The notes: a model not told the origin generated them from the sequence alone. A stretch of DNA of 64,000 nucleotides from an uncultured Collinsella sp. (GCA_902470765.1 CABRHW010000005.1:1-64000); one strand, 5' to 3'. Numbered from the stretch's first letter, positions 8,707 through 17,837 are shown. Numbers and translations are program-made.

Positions 8707-9411
8707 TTAACGAGCGGCTCGCTGCGATTTGCGCCACAACAGATACGAGTAGACGTAGACGGCTCCAACCGAACCAAACGCCAGAACCGCAATCACCGTG
8801 GCGACGACTTCACTCGAAAGCACGCTGCCTGCCACGCCCATCACAATCAGGCCAATACCCAGCACCATAAAGCAGGCGCCGCCAAAACGCTGCGTACGGC
8901 GCCAGTTCTCGGGATCGGCAAGCCCCCAGGGTGTCTTGATACCGAGCGTATAGTTCTGCTTCACACGCGGCAAGTAGTTGCCTACGCCGATGAACAGCAA
9001 ACCGACAACACCGGAAATCAGCACGTTAACCAAACCGACCGCCGGCACCACGCCCCAAACCGTAAGCTCTCCCAGCCAGCTTATGGCGCACATGAACAAG
9101 GTGAAGGCGATTACGAAGCCCTGGTAGAACTTGCCCGAGGTTCGATATGCCTCACCTTTGGGGTCGATGCGCGGCACCACGCAGAACATTGCGAGAAGCG
9201 CCAGAGGCAGCACGCCGAGCGCGGAGGCCATCCAGCTAGGACCCCAACCGTCGACGGCGCCGTTCGCGCCCCAGTGCGTGGGAATCTGCGCAGGCAAGCT
9301 CGGCATCACTATGAGGTGCGCTACGACATTGGCGACGCACAGAGCGACCAGCGCAATCCACACGCGCGACGATACCCCCGTGGGGTGAATGCCCTTGTTT
9401 TCGTTATTCAT
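8707..9411 (-). CDS. SdpI/DUF1648 family membrane protein
   Basis: A 234-residue membrane protein with about six hydrophobic segments. The N-terminal part has the DUF1648 signature (MPSLPAQIPTHWGANGAVDGW) and the middle the SdpI motif (PRVKQNYTLGIKTPWGLADP, then WRRTQRFGG). In Bacillus, SdpI gives immunity to the SdpC toxin and signals to SdpR; in most bacteria the role is unknown. The start overlaps the SdpR-like stop by 8 bp, with GGAAGG 8 nt upstream, so translation is probably coupled. No sdpC-like toxin gene is visible in this window. Confidence 0.85.
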   Translation of the reverse strand: MNNENKGIHPTGVSSRVWIALVALCVANVVAHLIVMPSLPAQIPTHWGANGAVDGWGPSWMASALGVLPLALLAMFCVVPRIDPKGEAYRTSGKFYQGFVIAFTLFMCAISWLGELTVWGVVPAVGLVNVLISGVVGLLFIGVGNYLPRVKQNYTLGIKTPWGLADPENWRRTQRFGGACFMVLGIGLIVMGVAGSVLSSEVVATVIAVLAFGSVGAVYVYSYLLWRKSQRAAR

Positions 9412-9682
9412 CCTTATCACCTTCCGTGTTTGTAAAGCTCATAAACCAGCCAATTAAATCCTGCATGACGGTGGTGTTTAAGCTGTATACGATGCTTTGG
9501 CCATGGCGCTCGTCGGTCACCAACCCGGCGTTTTTGAGTGTCGCCAAGTGATGGCTCAGCGACGGCTTACTGATGTCAAAATGCTCGGCAAGCTCTCCGG
9601 CCGTACAATTGCCCTCGCGCAGTAGTTCCAAAATGCGCCGCCGCGTTGGATCGGCAAGCGCCTTAAAACCCTCTCCTGGCAT
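9404..9682 (-). CDS. ArsR/SdpR-type autorepressor
   Basis: A 92-residue winged-helix regulator starting FKALADPTRRRILELLREG and carrying the helix-turn-helix FDISKPSLSHHLATLKNAGLV. No metal-binding ELCV motif is present, as expected for SdpR-like members. AGGAGG lies just before the chosen ATG; an upstream in-frame ATG is possible. Adjacent SdpI-like gene overlaps it, matching the known sdpR-sdpI order, in which SdpR represses its own operon and is held at the membrane by SdpI. Confidence 0.85.
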   Translation of the reverse strand: MPGEGFKALADPTRRRILELLREGNCTAGELAEHFDISKPSLSHHLATLKNAGLVTDERHGQSIVYSLNTTVMQDLIGWFMSFTNTEGDKDE

Positions 9683-9773
9683 AAGACCTCCTCTCATCAT
9701 CTCTCATGACGTGCACACTATACTCAATATTTAGATGTTTGTCTAACCATCTAATCTTGTACTCATAAAAATA

Positions 9774-9940
9774 GCCGCCTCCGCGTAATGCGAAGACGGC
9801 CACTTCTCACGCTACAAACGTGTTTTGGAGTTGGCCAACCCGCTGCAACGGGTGCCATCTGCTTCAATCTTATGCGAACCCCGACCCCATTTCAACAAGC
9901 CCAAGGGCTCAAATGGAATCGCGATAACACCTATAATGGC
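9774..9940 (-). ncRNA. candidate leftward small RNA ending in a terminator
   Basis: The hairpin 9774-9800 (GCCGTCTTCGC-ATTAC-GCGGAGGCGGC, then TATTTTTAT) is an intrinsic terminator in the leftward direction, but no leftward gene precedes it: the gene to the right runs rightward from 9982. The 140 nt upstream contain further hairpins, CCCG-TTGCAG-CGGG and a nested CATTT/AAATG plus AGCC/GGCT stem. The right end is a guess. It could instead be a leader or insulator for the sdpR-like gene. Confidence 0.35.
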
Positions 9941-9981
9941 AATAGCTAAAACACGATTCGCTTCCCCATCGGAGGATGTCT

Positions 9982-10776
9982 ATGACCGAAACCGCTGCCG
10001 CTCTCGTCGAGACACGCGACACCAAGCTCGAGATCATCATGGGCCACGAGGCACTCGATAGGCTCGCCGATGCTACGGTGCTGGTGCTCGGCTGCGGAGG
10101 CGTGGGCTCCAACTGCTGCGAGGCACTCGCCCGCGGCGGCATCGGTCATTTCGTCATTCTGGACAAGGACATCATCGCACCCAGCAATATCAATCGCCAG
10201 GCCATCGCCTTTCACAGCACCATCGGCAAGCGCAAAGTGGACGTGATGGATGCCATGATTCGCGATATCAATCCCGCCGCCACCGTTATCAAGCGCACCG
10301 AATACCTGCTGAGCGACAACATCGATGATTTCTTCGCGAGCGTTTTGGAGCAGACGGACGGCAAGCTCGACTACGTCGTCGACGCCATCGACACCATCTC
10401 GGCCAAGCTCACCATTGCCAAATATGCTCAGGACCACGACATTCGTTTGGTTAGCTCCATGGGCGGGGCCAACAAGCTCCATCCCGAGTGCCTCCGCTTT
10501 GCCGACATTTTCGATACGGTACGTGACCCCATGAGCCGCATCATGCGCAAAGAATGCAAGAAGCGCGGAATCAAGAGCCTGCATGTACTGTTTAGCTGCG
10601 AGGAATCGGTTAAGACACAGCCCCGCGACCCTTCCAACATCCACGAGCGCACCGAGCTGGGAACCGCCAGCTTTATGCCGCCCATCATGGGCCAGATGAT
10701 TGCCGGCGAGGTTATCCGCCAGATCAGCGGCCGCGGCACTGAGCGCGTACGCTCCGATGGCCAACGTCTGGACTAG
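9982..10776 (+). CDS. tcdA: TcdA-like tRNA threonylcarbamoyladenosine dehydratase
   Basis: A 264-residue ThiF/E1-like protein. It has the adenylate-binding GCGGVGSNCCEALARGG, the VLDKDIIAPSNINRQ segment with the conserved Asn and Arg, and DAIDTISAKL. The TcdA/CsdL group converts t6A to cyclic ct6A in ANN-decoding tRNAs using ATP. CGGAGG lies 5 nt before the ATG at 9982; an ATG two codons earlier abuts the ribosome site and was rejected. A TATAAT is present at 9932-9937. It is followed 14 bp later by tatD. Another ThiF-family role cannot be fully excluded. Confidence 0.85.
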   Translation: MTETAAALVETRDTKLEIIMGHEALDRLADATVLVLGCGGVGSNCCEALARGGIGHFVILDKDIIAPSNINRQAIAFHSTIGKRKVDVMDAMIRDINPAATVIKRTEYLLSDNIDDFFASVLEQTDGKLDYVVDAIDTISAKLTIAKYAQDHDIRLVSSMGGANKLHPECLRFADIFDTVRDPMSRIMRKECKKRGIKSLHVLFSCEESVKTQPRDPSNIHERTELGTASFMPPIMGQMIAGEVIRQISGRGTERVRSDGQRLD

Positions 10777-10790
10777 CGGAGCGCACCGAG

Positions 10791-11573
10791 ATGGAACCCC
10801 GGTTATTTGATGCACACTGCCATCTTGATTTAATGGCTCACCCGGACGCCGTTGCCGATGAGGCGACGGCGCTGGGCTTGGGTCTATTTGACTGCGGCGT
10901 CAATCCGCGCGACTTTTCGGCCGCAAACGAGCGTGCCTGTCGCCAACCAGGCATCATCGCCGGCGTTGGGCTTCACCCCTGGTGGCTCGCCGATGGCCAC
11001 TGCGGTTTTGTCGAAGTCAATCTGCTTTGCGAAGTTGCTGCCCAAGAACGCTACATCGGCGAAGTCGGACTCGACTTTTCCGCGCGCTTTGCTGGAAGTG
11101 AGCCGCTACAAATACAGGCACTTAACCGGCTCTGCGATGCGCTCGTGCAGCATCCTCTTACCGGGCGCGTGATATCAATTCACGCCGTTCGTTCGGCAGG
11201 AGCCGTACTGGACGTCCTCGAATCGCATGGGCTACTCATCCCAAACCCCGACTCCCCCGTTATCATCTTCCACTGGTTTAGCGGTACTTCGGACGAACTC
11301 GTCCGCGCGCGTAATGCGGGCTGTTATTTTTCCGTCAACGAACGCATGCTCGCATCTAAACGAGGACGCGAATACGTGCGACAAATTCCACTCGATCGTT
11401 TACTGCTCGAGACCGATGCACCAGCGGAGGCAAACGCAGAAATAAGCGCACAGTCACTCATCAGATCGCTCGAAAGCGCCTCAGAACACGTCGCCTCGCT
11501 CAAAAAATGCGACGCAAAGCATATTGAGTCGGCGGTTTTAGCGAATGCACACTCTGTATTTAGCCTTCGCTAA
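10791..11573 (+). CDS. TatD family metal-dependent hydrolase
   Basis: A 260-residue TIM-barrel hydrolase with the DAHCHLDLM metal motif at residues 7-15, GVGLHPWW, IGEVGLDFS and LLLETDAPAE, all in TatD order. TatD proteins are Mg-dependent 3'-5' nucleases active on DNA and RNA. It lies 14 bp after the TcdA-like gene and probably shares its transcript. The length is normal for the family. Confidence 0.88.
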   Translation: MEPRLFDAHCHLDLMAHPDAVADEATALGLGLFDCGVNPRDFSAANERACRQPGIIAGVGLHPWWLADGHCGFVEVNLLCEVAAQERYIGEVGLDFSARFAGSEPLQIQALNRLCDALVQHPLTGRVISIHAVRSAGAVLDVLESHGLLIPNPDSPVIIFHWFSGTSDELVRARNAGCYFSVNERMLASKRGREYVRQIPLDRLLLETDAPAEANAEISAQSLIRSLESASEHVASLKKCDAKHIESAVLANAHSVFSLR

Positions 11574-11591
11574 CCCCTGTGGTAAAAACGT

Positions 11592-11791
11592 CAAATATGA
11601 GTACTGCTAGCGAAATGGATACATTACTCTGAGCTTTCCGACCACCAGAATAATCTACGATTGTCCATTAACTAACACTTTTACAGTCACTCATCCTGCA
11701 TTTTCGCAATCTTAAACCCCTCCAAACGCTCAAATCACGTCTGAAGGGGTCGATTTTGCTGCGACTAAATTAGTCACAGTACTCATATTTG
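11592..11791. repeat. 200-bp element with 15-bp terminal inverted repeats
   Basis: CAAATATGAGTACTG at the left end is repeated perfectly inverted at the right end. The interior is non-coding and AT-richer than the flanks, with one inner stem (ACCCCT ... AGGGGT, 11716-11750). A T-tract (TTTTTTT) follows directly. It fills the gap between the convergent tatD and kinase genes. The form suggests a MITE-like mobile element or a paired convergent terminator. No target-site duplication is obvious. Confidence 0.5.
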
Positions 11792-11850
11792 GCTTTTTTT
11801 GACCACCGAGTCACGGGAAGGCACCAATACAGCTCCCCGGGACAGCTCGG

Positions 11851-12714
11851 CTATTCGACGATTGGTGCTCCGTGGCCCCAAGAACCTTCCATGCCGCACA
11901 CGGTCGAGGCAAAACCGGCAGCAAAGTCGAGCGCGCGCTCGATGGCCTCGGCGCCGTCCTCACCACGCTTGGCGGAATCGAGATAGCACATCAAAAACGA
12001 AGTGAGGAACGAATCGCCCGCTCCCATGGTGTCCTTCATGTCCGTTACCGGTTTAGCCAGCTGGCGGTAATAACGCTCGCCGTCGTAAGCAATGCAGCCC
12101 TCGGCGCCCGCCGTAGCCGACACAAAACGCGGACCCAGACCCTTCACCCATGCCAGACGCTCGCGAATCTCGTCCTCACTCGCGGCATCCGCCGCACTAA
12201 AGAAAGCAAAATCGACGTAGGGCGCAATCTGCTCGTAGTACTCGTCGGTGGAGTCGTCCGAAAAGTCAAAAGAGACCGTGACGCCCGCAGCCTTCAGCTT
12301 GGGCAGCTCGCGCTCGGTAAAGCAATAGTTGCCCGAATGAACCACATCGAACTGCTTCATGTACGAAAGGTCAAAGCGATCGAGGACATAGCGCGCATCG
12401 CCACGGATACCGCCCTCGTTGGAGCCAAGGAAGACACGGTCACCGTCAACGACGGTCACGCGAGCCGCTCCGTTCTCGCCAATCATCTGCTCGCACTTGT
12501 CAAGCTCAATACCCTCATCCTCGAGGCTTGCAATGACATGCTCGGCAGCGGCGTCATTGCCAAAAATGCCCATGTATGCGGAGCGTGCGGCACCGCATTT
12601 CTTGGCATAAACGGCAAAGTTCACCGCGTTGCCGCCAGGATACATGGTGTGGATATGCTCGTAGCGATCGACGACGTTGTCGCCAAATCCGAGCGCGTTA
12701 ACGTTAAATGCCAT
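11851..12714 (-). CDS. PfkB-family kinase, fructoselysine 6-kinase-like
   Basis: A 287-residue ribokinase-family protein with GFGDNVVDRY near the start, the PGGNAVNFAVYAKKCG sugar-binding segment, and DTMGAGDSFLTSFL holding the catalytic Asp and anion hole. It most resembles FrlD, which phosphorylates Amadori compounds such as fructoselysine at C6. It is the last gene of the operon, 13 bp after the SIS-domain deglycase gene, the same pairing as in frl operons. A 29-residue N-terminal extension was removed in favour of the ATG (MAFNVNALGF). Confidence 0.8.
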   Translation of the reverse strand: MAFNVNALGFGDNVVDRYEHIHTMYPGGNAVNFAVYAKKCGAARSAYMGIFGNDAAAEHVIASLEDEGIELDKCEQMIGENGAARVTVVDGDRVFLGSNEGGIRGDARYVLDRFDLSYMKQFDVVHSGNYCFTERELPKLKAAGVTVSFDFSDDSTDEYYEQIAPYVDFAFFSAADAASEDEIRERLAWVKGLGPRFVSATAGAEGCIAYDGERYYRQLAKPVTDMKDTMGAGDSFLTSFLMCYLDSAKRGEDGAEAIERALDFAAGFASTVCGMEGSWGHGAPIVE

Positions 12715-12727
12715 GGTATTTACCCTT

Positions 12728-13696
12728 CTAGTACTCGACGACGCCCATGTAGCGACGGAAATCGGGATCATGGTCAAACACCTTGCCGCGTGCGGCACGC
12801 AGCTCGCAGTTCATGGCGTAGAACAGCACCGGGTCCAGATAGGCACGGACGCTCGCCGGCACGGCTTCCATACCGTACTCCTTGGCATCGAGCACCATCA
12901 GCGTATCGGTATGCGTCTTAAGGAACGCCAGGGCGCGCTCGTCCATAGCACGGCACTCGCTGGAACCCATCTGCAGGAAGTAAAAAACGCCATCCTGAGT
13001 AGCCTCGAAGGGGCCGTGGAAGTACTCGGCAGAGTGGATGTAACTGCAGTGCTGCCACTGCATCTCCATAAGAGAGCAGATAGCGAAACCGTAGGTCTGG
13101 CTAAAGTTGGGACCGCTGCCCAGAATATAGAAGAATTCGTGCTCCTGGCAAAGCTTGGCAAAGCGATCGCCCAGCTCGGCATTTACCTTCTCGCGTGCCG
13201 GGGGAAGAATCTTATCCATCTCGGCGATACCGGCATACATATCGGCAAGATCGGCGTAGCCCTCCTGCTGATCGAGCAGCTCTGCCGCAAGCGACAGCGA
13301 AATGCCAGCGGGGACCTCGGCCTGCGGCACACCCTCGCCCCATGGGTAGACCCACGTGGTCCACTTGCCGGAGTCAATCTTGGATCCAGCGTTGTCGGTC
13401 TGGGCGATCACCGTAGCGCCGGCAGCAAGGGCAATCTCGCAGCCCTCGACGACCTCCGGGGTGTTGCCGCTGTGACTGCAGGCAATGACCAGGGACTTCT
13501 CGCCCAGACGACGCGGACGCATGATATCGAACTCGCGAGCCGTATAGATATACGAAGTGAAGGCGGTTGCCTCGCGCTGCAGAAGCTCATGAGCCGGGAT
13601 CAAATCGATCATGGAGCCACCGCAAGCAATCCAGTAGACGCTGTCGAACTTGCCCTTCTCGGCAATTGCCTCTTTGATCAGATCGTGTGCGTTCAT
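12728..13696 (-). CDS. SIS-domain deglycase, FrlB/GfrF-like
   Basis: A 322-residue double-SIS protein. The first SIS domain holds YWIACGGSMIDLIPA and SHSGNTPEVVEG; the C-terminus DHDPDFRRYMGVVEY closely matches the end of E. coli FrlB as I remember it (DHNPDERRYYGGLVEY). FrlB-type enzymes split fructoselysine 6-phosphate or glucoselysine 6-phosphate into the amine and glucose 6-phosphate. AAAGGA precedes the ATG. Kinase, epimerase-like gene, transporter and GntR regulator neighbours support the role. The exact glycated substrate is not determined. Confidence 0.82.
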   Translation of the reverse strand: MNAHDLIKEAIAEKGKFDSVYWIACGGSMIDLIPAHELLQREATAFTSYIYTAREFDIMRPRRLGEKSLVIACSHSGNTPEVVEGCEIALAAGATVIAQTDNAGSKIDSGKWTTWVYPWGEGVPQAEVPAGISLSLAAELLDQQEGYADLADMYAGIAEMDKILPPAREKVNAELGDRFAKLCQEHEFFYILGSGPNFSQTYGFAICSLMEMQWQHCSYIHSAEYFHGPFEATQDGVFYFLQMGSSECRAMDERALAFLKTHTDTLMVLDAKEYGMEAVPASVRAYLDPVLFYAMNCELRAARGKVFDHDPDFRRYMGVVEY

Positions 13697-13758
13697 ATCC
13701 AGTTCCTTTCTTGTTTGGCCCGCAATCAATGACGTTGGTTGCGTGGCCGATGGTTGTT

Positions 13759-14610
13759 TTAGTCAATCAGATATTTTTCGAATGCGGCCATGCTCTTGGC
13801 ATCTGCCGCCGCCGGGTCATCGTAGTAACGACCGTCCGTGATTTCCTGGCCCAGCATGCCGTCGAAACCATGGGCGTTGAGTGTGGCGACGAAGGCGTCC
13901 ATATCGTGCTTGCCATCGCCCCACACCAGATGGCCATACGGGTCACCGTCGATAAAGTGCATCTCGTGAATTGCCCCATCACCAAAGGCGGCAAACCAGT
14001 CCTCGAGCGTCTCGCCTGCAACGCCCATCGCGGTTGTATCAACCATGGGCTGTAAGTACGGGCTCGCGACCTCGTCAATCATGCGCTTCGCATCGGAAAC
14101 CGTCGTCACAAGGTTGCTCTCCTCGGGACGCAGGCTTTCCATCGTAAGCACCAGACCGTGCTCGCCGGCATACTCCGCCAGAATGGACAAGTGCTCGCGG
14201 CTGCGCTTCCAGGCTTCCTCGCGGTCCTCGTCCCAGTCGCCCCAGCCCGAGTTGACGGACATACGGTCGCACCCAAGTACCTCGGCAAGCTCAATGCCGT
14301 GTTTAAAGTACGCCAGGCTGCGCTGTTCATGCAGCGGCTTGCGTGCGCAGTACTGCCAAGGATAGACAACATTCTCGGGGCACAGAGTACGATACCTAAG
14401 CCCACGGTCTGCAGCCTTTTTCGCCAGAACCTCAGCCTCAAAGTAGCCCGTATGGTCGAGCGTCACATGCGGCTCCGCACACCATAGCTCAATGGACTCA
14501 AAGCCCAAGCGCTGCTGCACATCAAGGAAGTAATCGAGCGACCACATGATGTAGTGGATATTCATGCCCGCAATCTGCTCGCGGCGCAGCGTCGGTTTGG
14601 ATTCAGACAT
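13759..14610 (-). CDS. TIM-barrel epimerase, FrlC-like
   Basis: A 283-residue xylose isomerase-like barrel. GFESIELWCAEPH, LTMESLRPEESNLVTT and HEMHFIDGDPYGHLVWGDGKHDM give the metal-binding Glu, Asp and His order of this family. FrlC converts psicoselysine to fructoselysine and is usually beside FrlB and FrlD. An ideal AAGGAGG seven bases before the ATG overlaps the end of the amidohydrolase gene (1-bp gap). Roles in other sugar-phosphate pathways are possible, but the neighbourhood favours an Amadori substrate. Confidence 0.75.
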   Translation of the reverse strand: MSESKPTLRREQIAGMNIHYIMWSLDYFLDVQQRLGFESIELWCAEPHVTLDHTGYFEAEVLAKKAADRGLRYRTLCPENVVYPWQYCARKPLHEQRSLAYFKHGIELAEVLGCDRMSVNSGWGDWDEDREEAWKRSREHLSILAEYAGEHGLVLTMESLRPEESNLVTTVSDAKRMIDEVASPYLQPMVDTTAMGVAGETLEDWFAAFGDGAIHEMHFIDGDPYGHLVWGDGKHDMDAFVATLNAHGFDGMLGQEITDGRYYDDPAAADAKSMAAFEKYLID

Positions 14611-14611
14611 C

Positions 14612-16195
14612 TTATGCCTCCTTATTTCGATCGAACACGATTTGTCCGTCCGACATCGTCATATCAACCGCAAGATCGCGTGCGTCGCGATAATCGAGGT
14701 CGAACACATCCCGATCGAGCACGCAAATATCGGCAAGCTTGCCGACCTCAAGCGTACCCAGCTCGTCTTCGCGCATCAGGTCGTACGCGCCCCCGACAGT
14801 CCAAGCGCGCAAAAGCTCGACAAGCGTCAGCACGTTGGCCTCATTCACGGGCAGTCCGTCGTCGAAGTATCCGCCGCACGCACTGTAGATTGACTCGCCC
14901 AGGCTCGGGATCAGCAGCGGCAAATCAGTGCCACAGCACACTGTGCATCCGGAATCTTCCATGCCGCGGCGATTCCAGCTGTGCAAAAGTCGCGTCTCGC
15001 CAATTTGTCGACGCATCATCGACAGGCAATCCTCGCGCCGGTCCAGCGTCAGAATCTGCGGATAGACCTCGCAAATTCCACCTAACTTGCCAAACTCGAC
15101 AAGATCGGTCGGATCAGAGTTCTCGAGATCGGTAATCGCATGGCGGCGAAGCATCCGTCCATGCTCGTCTCGAGGCAGCGAGGCATAGAGCGCCACGGTG
15201 CGGCGAACGGCGCCATCGCCCTGGCAATGCAAGGAATATCGGAAGCCGTCAGCATCAATTGCACGCAGCTCGTTCTCAATCAGATCCCACTCTGGCTCCT
15301 CGACGACCGTCTTGCCGGCAGCGCCCGCATCGGCCGTGTCCTCATAGGGGTCTATCATCTCGGCAAGCCCTGCCCATACGCCGCGATCGGTCATACGGTT
15401 GAAGCCGGAAAAACGAACGAACGGTCCCCGGAAGCGCTCTCGCGCCTTGCGGGCATATGCCAGATTTGCACCGGCACCCACCGGCTGCGACATCATGGAG
15501 ACGCGAACCGTCAGCTCGCCAGATTCCTCACGGCGAGCCATTTCGTCGGCAAAGCCGTAGTAGTCATCAAACGCCATCTCCTTGATGGCGGTAACGCCGC
15601 GCTCGTTAAGCATGCTCATGTAGTCCGAATATCCGGCACGCACCTCGGGCAGCGTGAGGAAATCGCTCATCATGCGCCAGATCTTCTCGGCATAGCACGC
15701 CTGCGGTGTAAAGCCGTATCGCGCACTGGCGGCAGCATTGAGAACACAGGTCTCCGCGCCCGGTGTAAAGCAGACGACAGGGATATCGCCAAAACACTCG
15801 TCAAACACAGCTGCTGTGTTTGCGTTCTCGGCATCCGATGCCAACGTTTCGGGCAGGTTGTGGCCAAAAGCCGCCGCGCAATCCGGATGATCATCTTTCC
15901 ATGCACGCAAGAGCGACACGGCCTCTTTGGCATCAGCGACGCCGGATAGATCAGACCCCAACGTCCGCAGCGCCCAGCCCGTATAGAAGGTATGCACATC
16001 GATCAGGCCAGGCATGACGGTGCGGTCGCCCAGGTCAACTACCTCGTCCGCCTGGGTCAAATACGAAGCTACCTCACACTTGGTGCCAACCGCCTCAATT
16101 CGATTGCCACGGACCGCTACGAAACCTTCGAACGGCAGGTCCCCCGTACCGGTAAAGACGCTCTTAGACGTCAGGACCGTTAAACGATCAGACAT
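14612..16195 (-). CDS. amidohydrolase family protein (YtcJ-like)
   Basis: A 527-residue amidohydrolase-3 type protein: beta-sandwich ends (FEGFVAVRGNRIEAV; GKLADICVLDRD) flank a barrel with MPGLIDVHTF, SLHCQGDGAVRR and CCGTDLPLL. The metal motif HxH is reduced to HTF in strand 1, as in many YtcJ-like members that bind one metal. It is not a standard part of frl operons, so it may remove an acyl, formyl or peptide part from the glycated substrate. It sits 9 bp after the transporter gene; the ATG follows GGTGG. Confidence 0.75.
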   Translation of the reverse strand: MSDRLTVLTSKSVFTGTGDLPFEGFVAVRGNRIEAVGTKCEVASYLTQADEVVDLGDRTVMPGLIDVHTFYTGWALRTLGSDLSGVADAKEAVSLLRAWKDDHPDCAAAFGHNLPETLASDAENANTAAVFDECFGDIPVVCFTPGAETCVLNAAASARYGFTPQACYAEKIWRMMSDFLTLPEVRAGYSDYMSMLNERGVTAIKEMAFDDYYGFADEMARREESGELTVRVSMMSQPVGAGANLAYARKARERFRGPFVRFSGFNRMTDRGVWAGLAEMIDPYEDTADAGAAGKTVVEEPEWDLIENELRAIDADGFRYSLHCQGDGAVRRTVALYASLPRDEHGRMLRRHAITDLENSDPTDLVEFGKLGGICEVYPQILTLDRREDCLSMMRRQIGETRLLHSWNRRGMEDSGCTVCCGTDLPLLIPSLGESIYSACGGYFDDGLPVNEANVLTLVELLRAWTVGGAYDLMREDELGTLEVGKLADICVLDRDVFDLDYRDARDLAVDMTMSDGQIVFDRNKEA

Positions 16196-16204
16196 CACAA
16201 CCAC

Positions 16205-17668
16205 CTACACCGGAAGCATGCCAGAGATTGCCGTTACGATCAGGCCAAAGACGACCATGAAAATGAAGAACTTCCAAATGGTCTTCCACCATTGACCAAA
16301 CGAGATCTTTGCCACGGCAAGGCCGGCAACCGTCATGCCCGCCACGGGACTGATGGTGTTGATGGTCTGATTAGCAAACTGGAGCGCGGTAACGGCGGCT
16401 TCGGGATTGAGGCCCATAAGCTCGGTCAGCGGACCCATGACGGGCATGGTGAGCGCCGCAAGTCCAGAGCTCGAGGGAACCAGCAAAGAGAGCAGGCCAA
16501 GGACGATATACATAAACGTGGTGTAGACGGCGGCAGGTGCACCGGCGAGTGCAGTAGCGAGCGCCTGGAGGATGGTGTCGATGATCATGCCACCCTCTGC
16601 GATGACCAAGATACCGCGAGCGATGCCGATGACGATAGCGGCATACGCAAAGTCGGCAATGCCTTTAACGAACTCCTCGGCGATCGTCTGCTGGTCAAGG
16701 CCGCCAAGGATACCGGCAAGCAAGCCCATACCAAGGAACACGGCGGAAATCTCATTCATATACCAGCCCTGGGTAACAAGACCCCAGACGATAATGCCCA
16801 TGCCGAAGGCAAAATCGATAAGCACGAGCTTCTGACGGGTAGTGAACTCTTCCTCGATGGAGGCATCGGTCACGGAAAACTCAACACGCTTGAGCTTGTC
16901 GTCCTCGTACGTAATGGACGACTCGGGGTTTTTCTTGACGCGCATGGCGTAGCGCATGGCCCATGCGATACCGACGGCAGTGAAGATGACCCAAGAAACG
17001 GCGCGCAGCCACAGTTGCGGATTGCCCTCGATGCCAATGATGCCTTGGGCGATCAAGACGTTAAACGGATCTATGGTCGAGGCACAATATCCCAGGTTGG
17101 GACCAAGGAAGCAGATGATGAATGCCGTCATCGAGTCATAACCGATACCCATCATGATGGGAATGAAGATGGCATAGAACGGCAGGGCTTCCTCAGACAT
17201 ACCAAACGTAGTGCCGCAAATGGACAGCAACGTCATCGTGATGGGAATGATGAGGATGTCCTTGTTCTTGAGCTTTTTAATCACACGGCTCATGCCGGCA
17301 TTCAAAGCGTTGGTCTTGGTGATGACTGCGAACGATCCGCCAATCAATAAGACGAACGCAACGACGTCGGCAGCCTCCTGGATGCCCTTAGTAGGCGCTT
17401 GCAGGACCGCAAAGATATCCTGGCCCAGATTGATGGTCTCGCCGGTCTCGGAATCGGTGTAGTTCTTATCGACCTGTTCATAGGTTCCAGCAACGGCGAC
17501 TTCACGCTCGCCCGCCGCTGTCGAAATCGTCTTGCGCTGATACTGACCAGAAGGAACGATCCAAGTCAGGACCGCAAAGACAACGATCAGCAAGAACATG
17601 ATCGTATAGACATGCGGTAATTTGAACTTAAAACGCCTGTTTGTCTTCTTCGCCTTCGTATCTGACAT
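16205..17668 (-). CDS. YfcC/DcuC-type membrane transporter
   Basis: A 487-residue protein with about 12 hydrophobic segments and the YfcC family hallmarks: FKLPHVYTIMFLLIVVFAVL near the N-terminus followed by WIVPSGQYQR, then the internal FGMSEEALPFYAIFIP and LLVPSSSGLAALTMPVMGP. The family carries carboxylates, amino acids or peptides, probably driven by an ion gradient. It is the first gene of the Amadori-type operon, with GGAGG six bases before the ATG, so it is the likely importer of the glycated substrate. Fructoselysine importers elsewhere are usually APC-type or ABC, so this is a different solution if the assignment holds. Confidence 0.82.
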   Translation of the reverse strand: MSDTKAKKTNRRFKFKLPHVYTIMFLLIVVFAVLTWIVPSGQYQRKTISTAAGEREVAVAGTYEQVDKNYTDSETGETINLGQDIFAVLQAPTKGIQEAADVVAFVLLIGGSFAVITKTNALNAGMSRVIKKLKNKDILIIPITMTLLSICGTTFGMSEEALPFYAIFIPIMMGIGYDSMTAFIICFLGPNLGYCASTIDPFNVLIAQGIIGIEGNPQLWLRAVSWVIFTAVGIAWAMRYAMRVKKNPESSITYEDDKLKRVEFSVTDASIEEEFTTRQKLVLIDFAFGMGIIVWGLVTQGWYMNEISAVFLGMGLLAGILGGLDQQTIAEEFVKGIADFAYAAIVIGIARGILVIAEGGMIIDTILQALATALAGAPAAVYTTFMYIVLGLLSLLVPSSSGLAALTMPVMGPLTELMGLNPEAAVTALQFANQTINTISPVAGMTVAGLAVAKISFGQWWKTIWKFFIFMVVFGLIVTAISGMLPV

Positions 17669-17732
17669 AGATACCTCCAAAGAACTCGAGACTGCATCGC
17701 ATCTCGCTTCAACGCTTGCATAAGGCAAACGT

Positions 17733-17776
17733 TCTATGACGTTCCATAGATTACCAGCAGCTTTTCCCGTCATCAA
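17733..17776 (-). promoter_or_regulatory. promoter and operator of the Amadori-type operon
   Basis: Read leftward: TTGATG (17771-17776), 17-nt spacer, TAATCT (17748-17753). The perfect inverted repeat TCTATG-GAACGT-CATAGA (17733-17750) overlaps the -10 and start site, a good place for repression by the GntR regulator encoded just upstream. Confidence 0.65.
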
Positions 17777-17837
17777 GATTATTTCAAACTGATTGCCGTA
17801 ACGCGGTTGAACGGTTGCGTTCGCGCCGTGAACGGTA

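Noticed and set aside
6711..8870. A 719-codon frame antisense to ettA
   Set aside because: It spans the palindrome, ettA and the terminator region; no ribosome site and no recognisable product.
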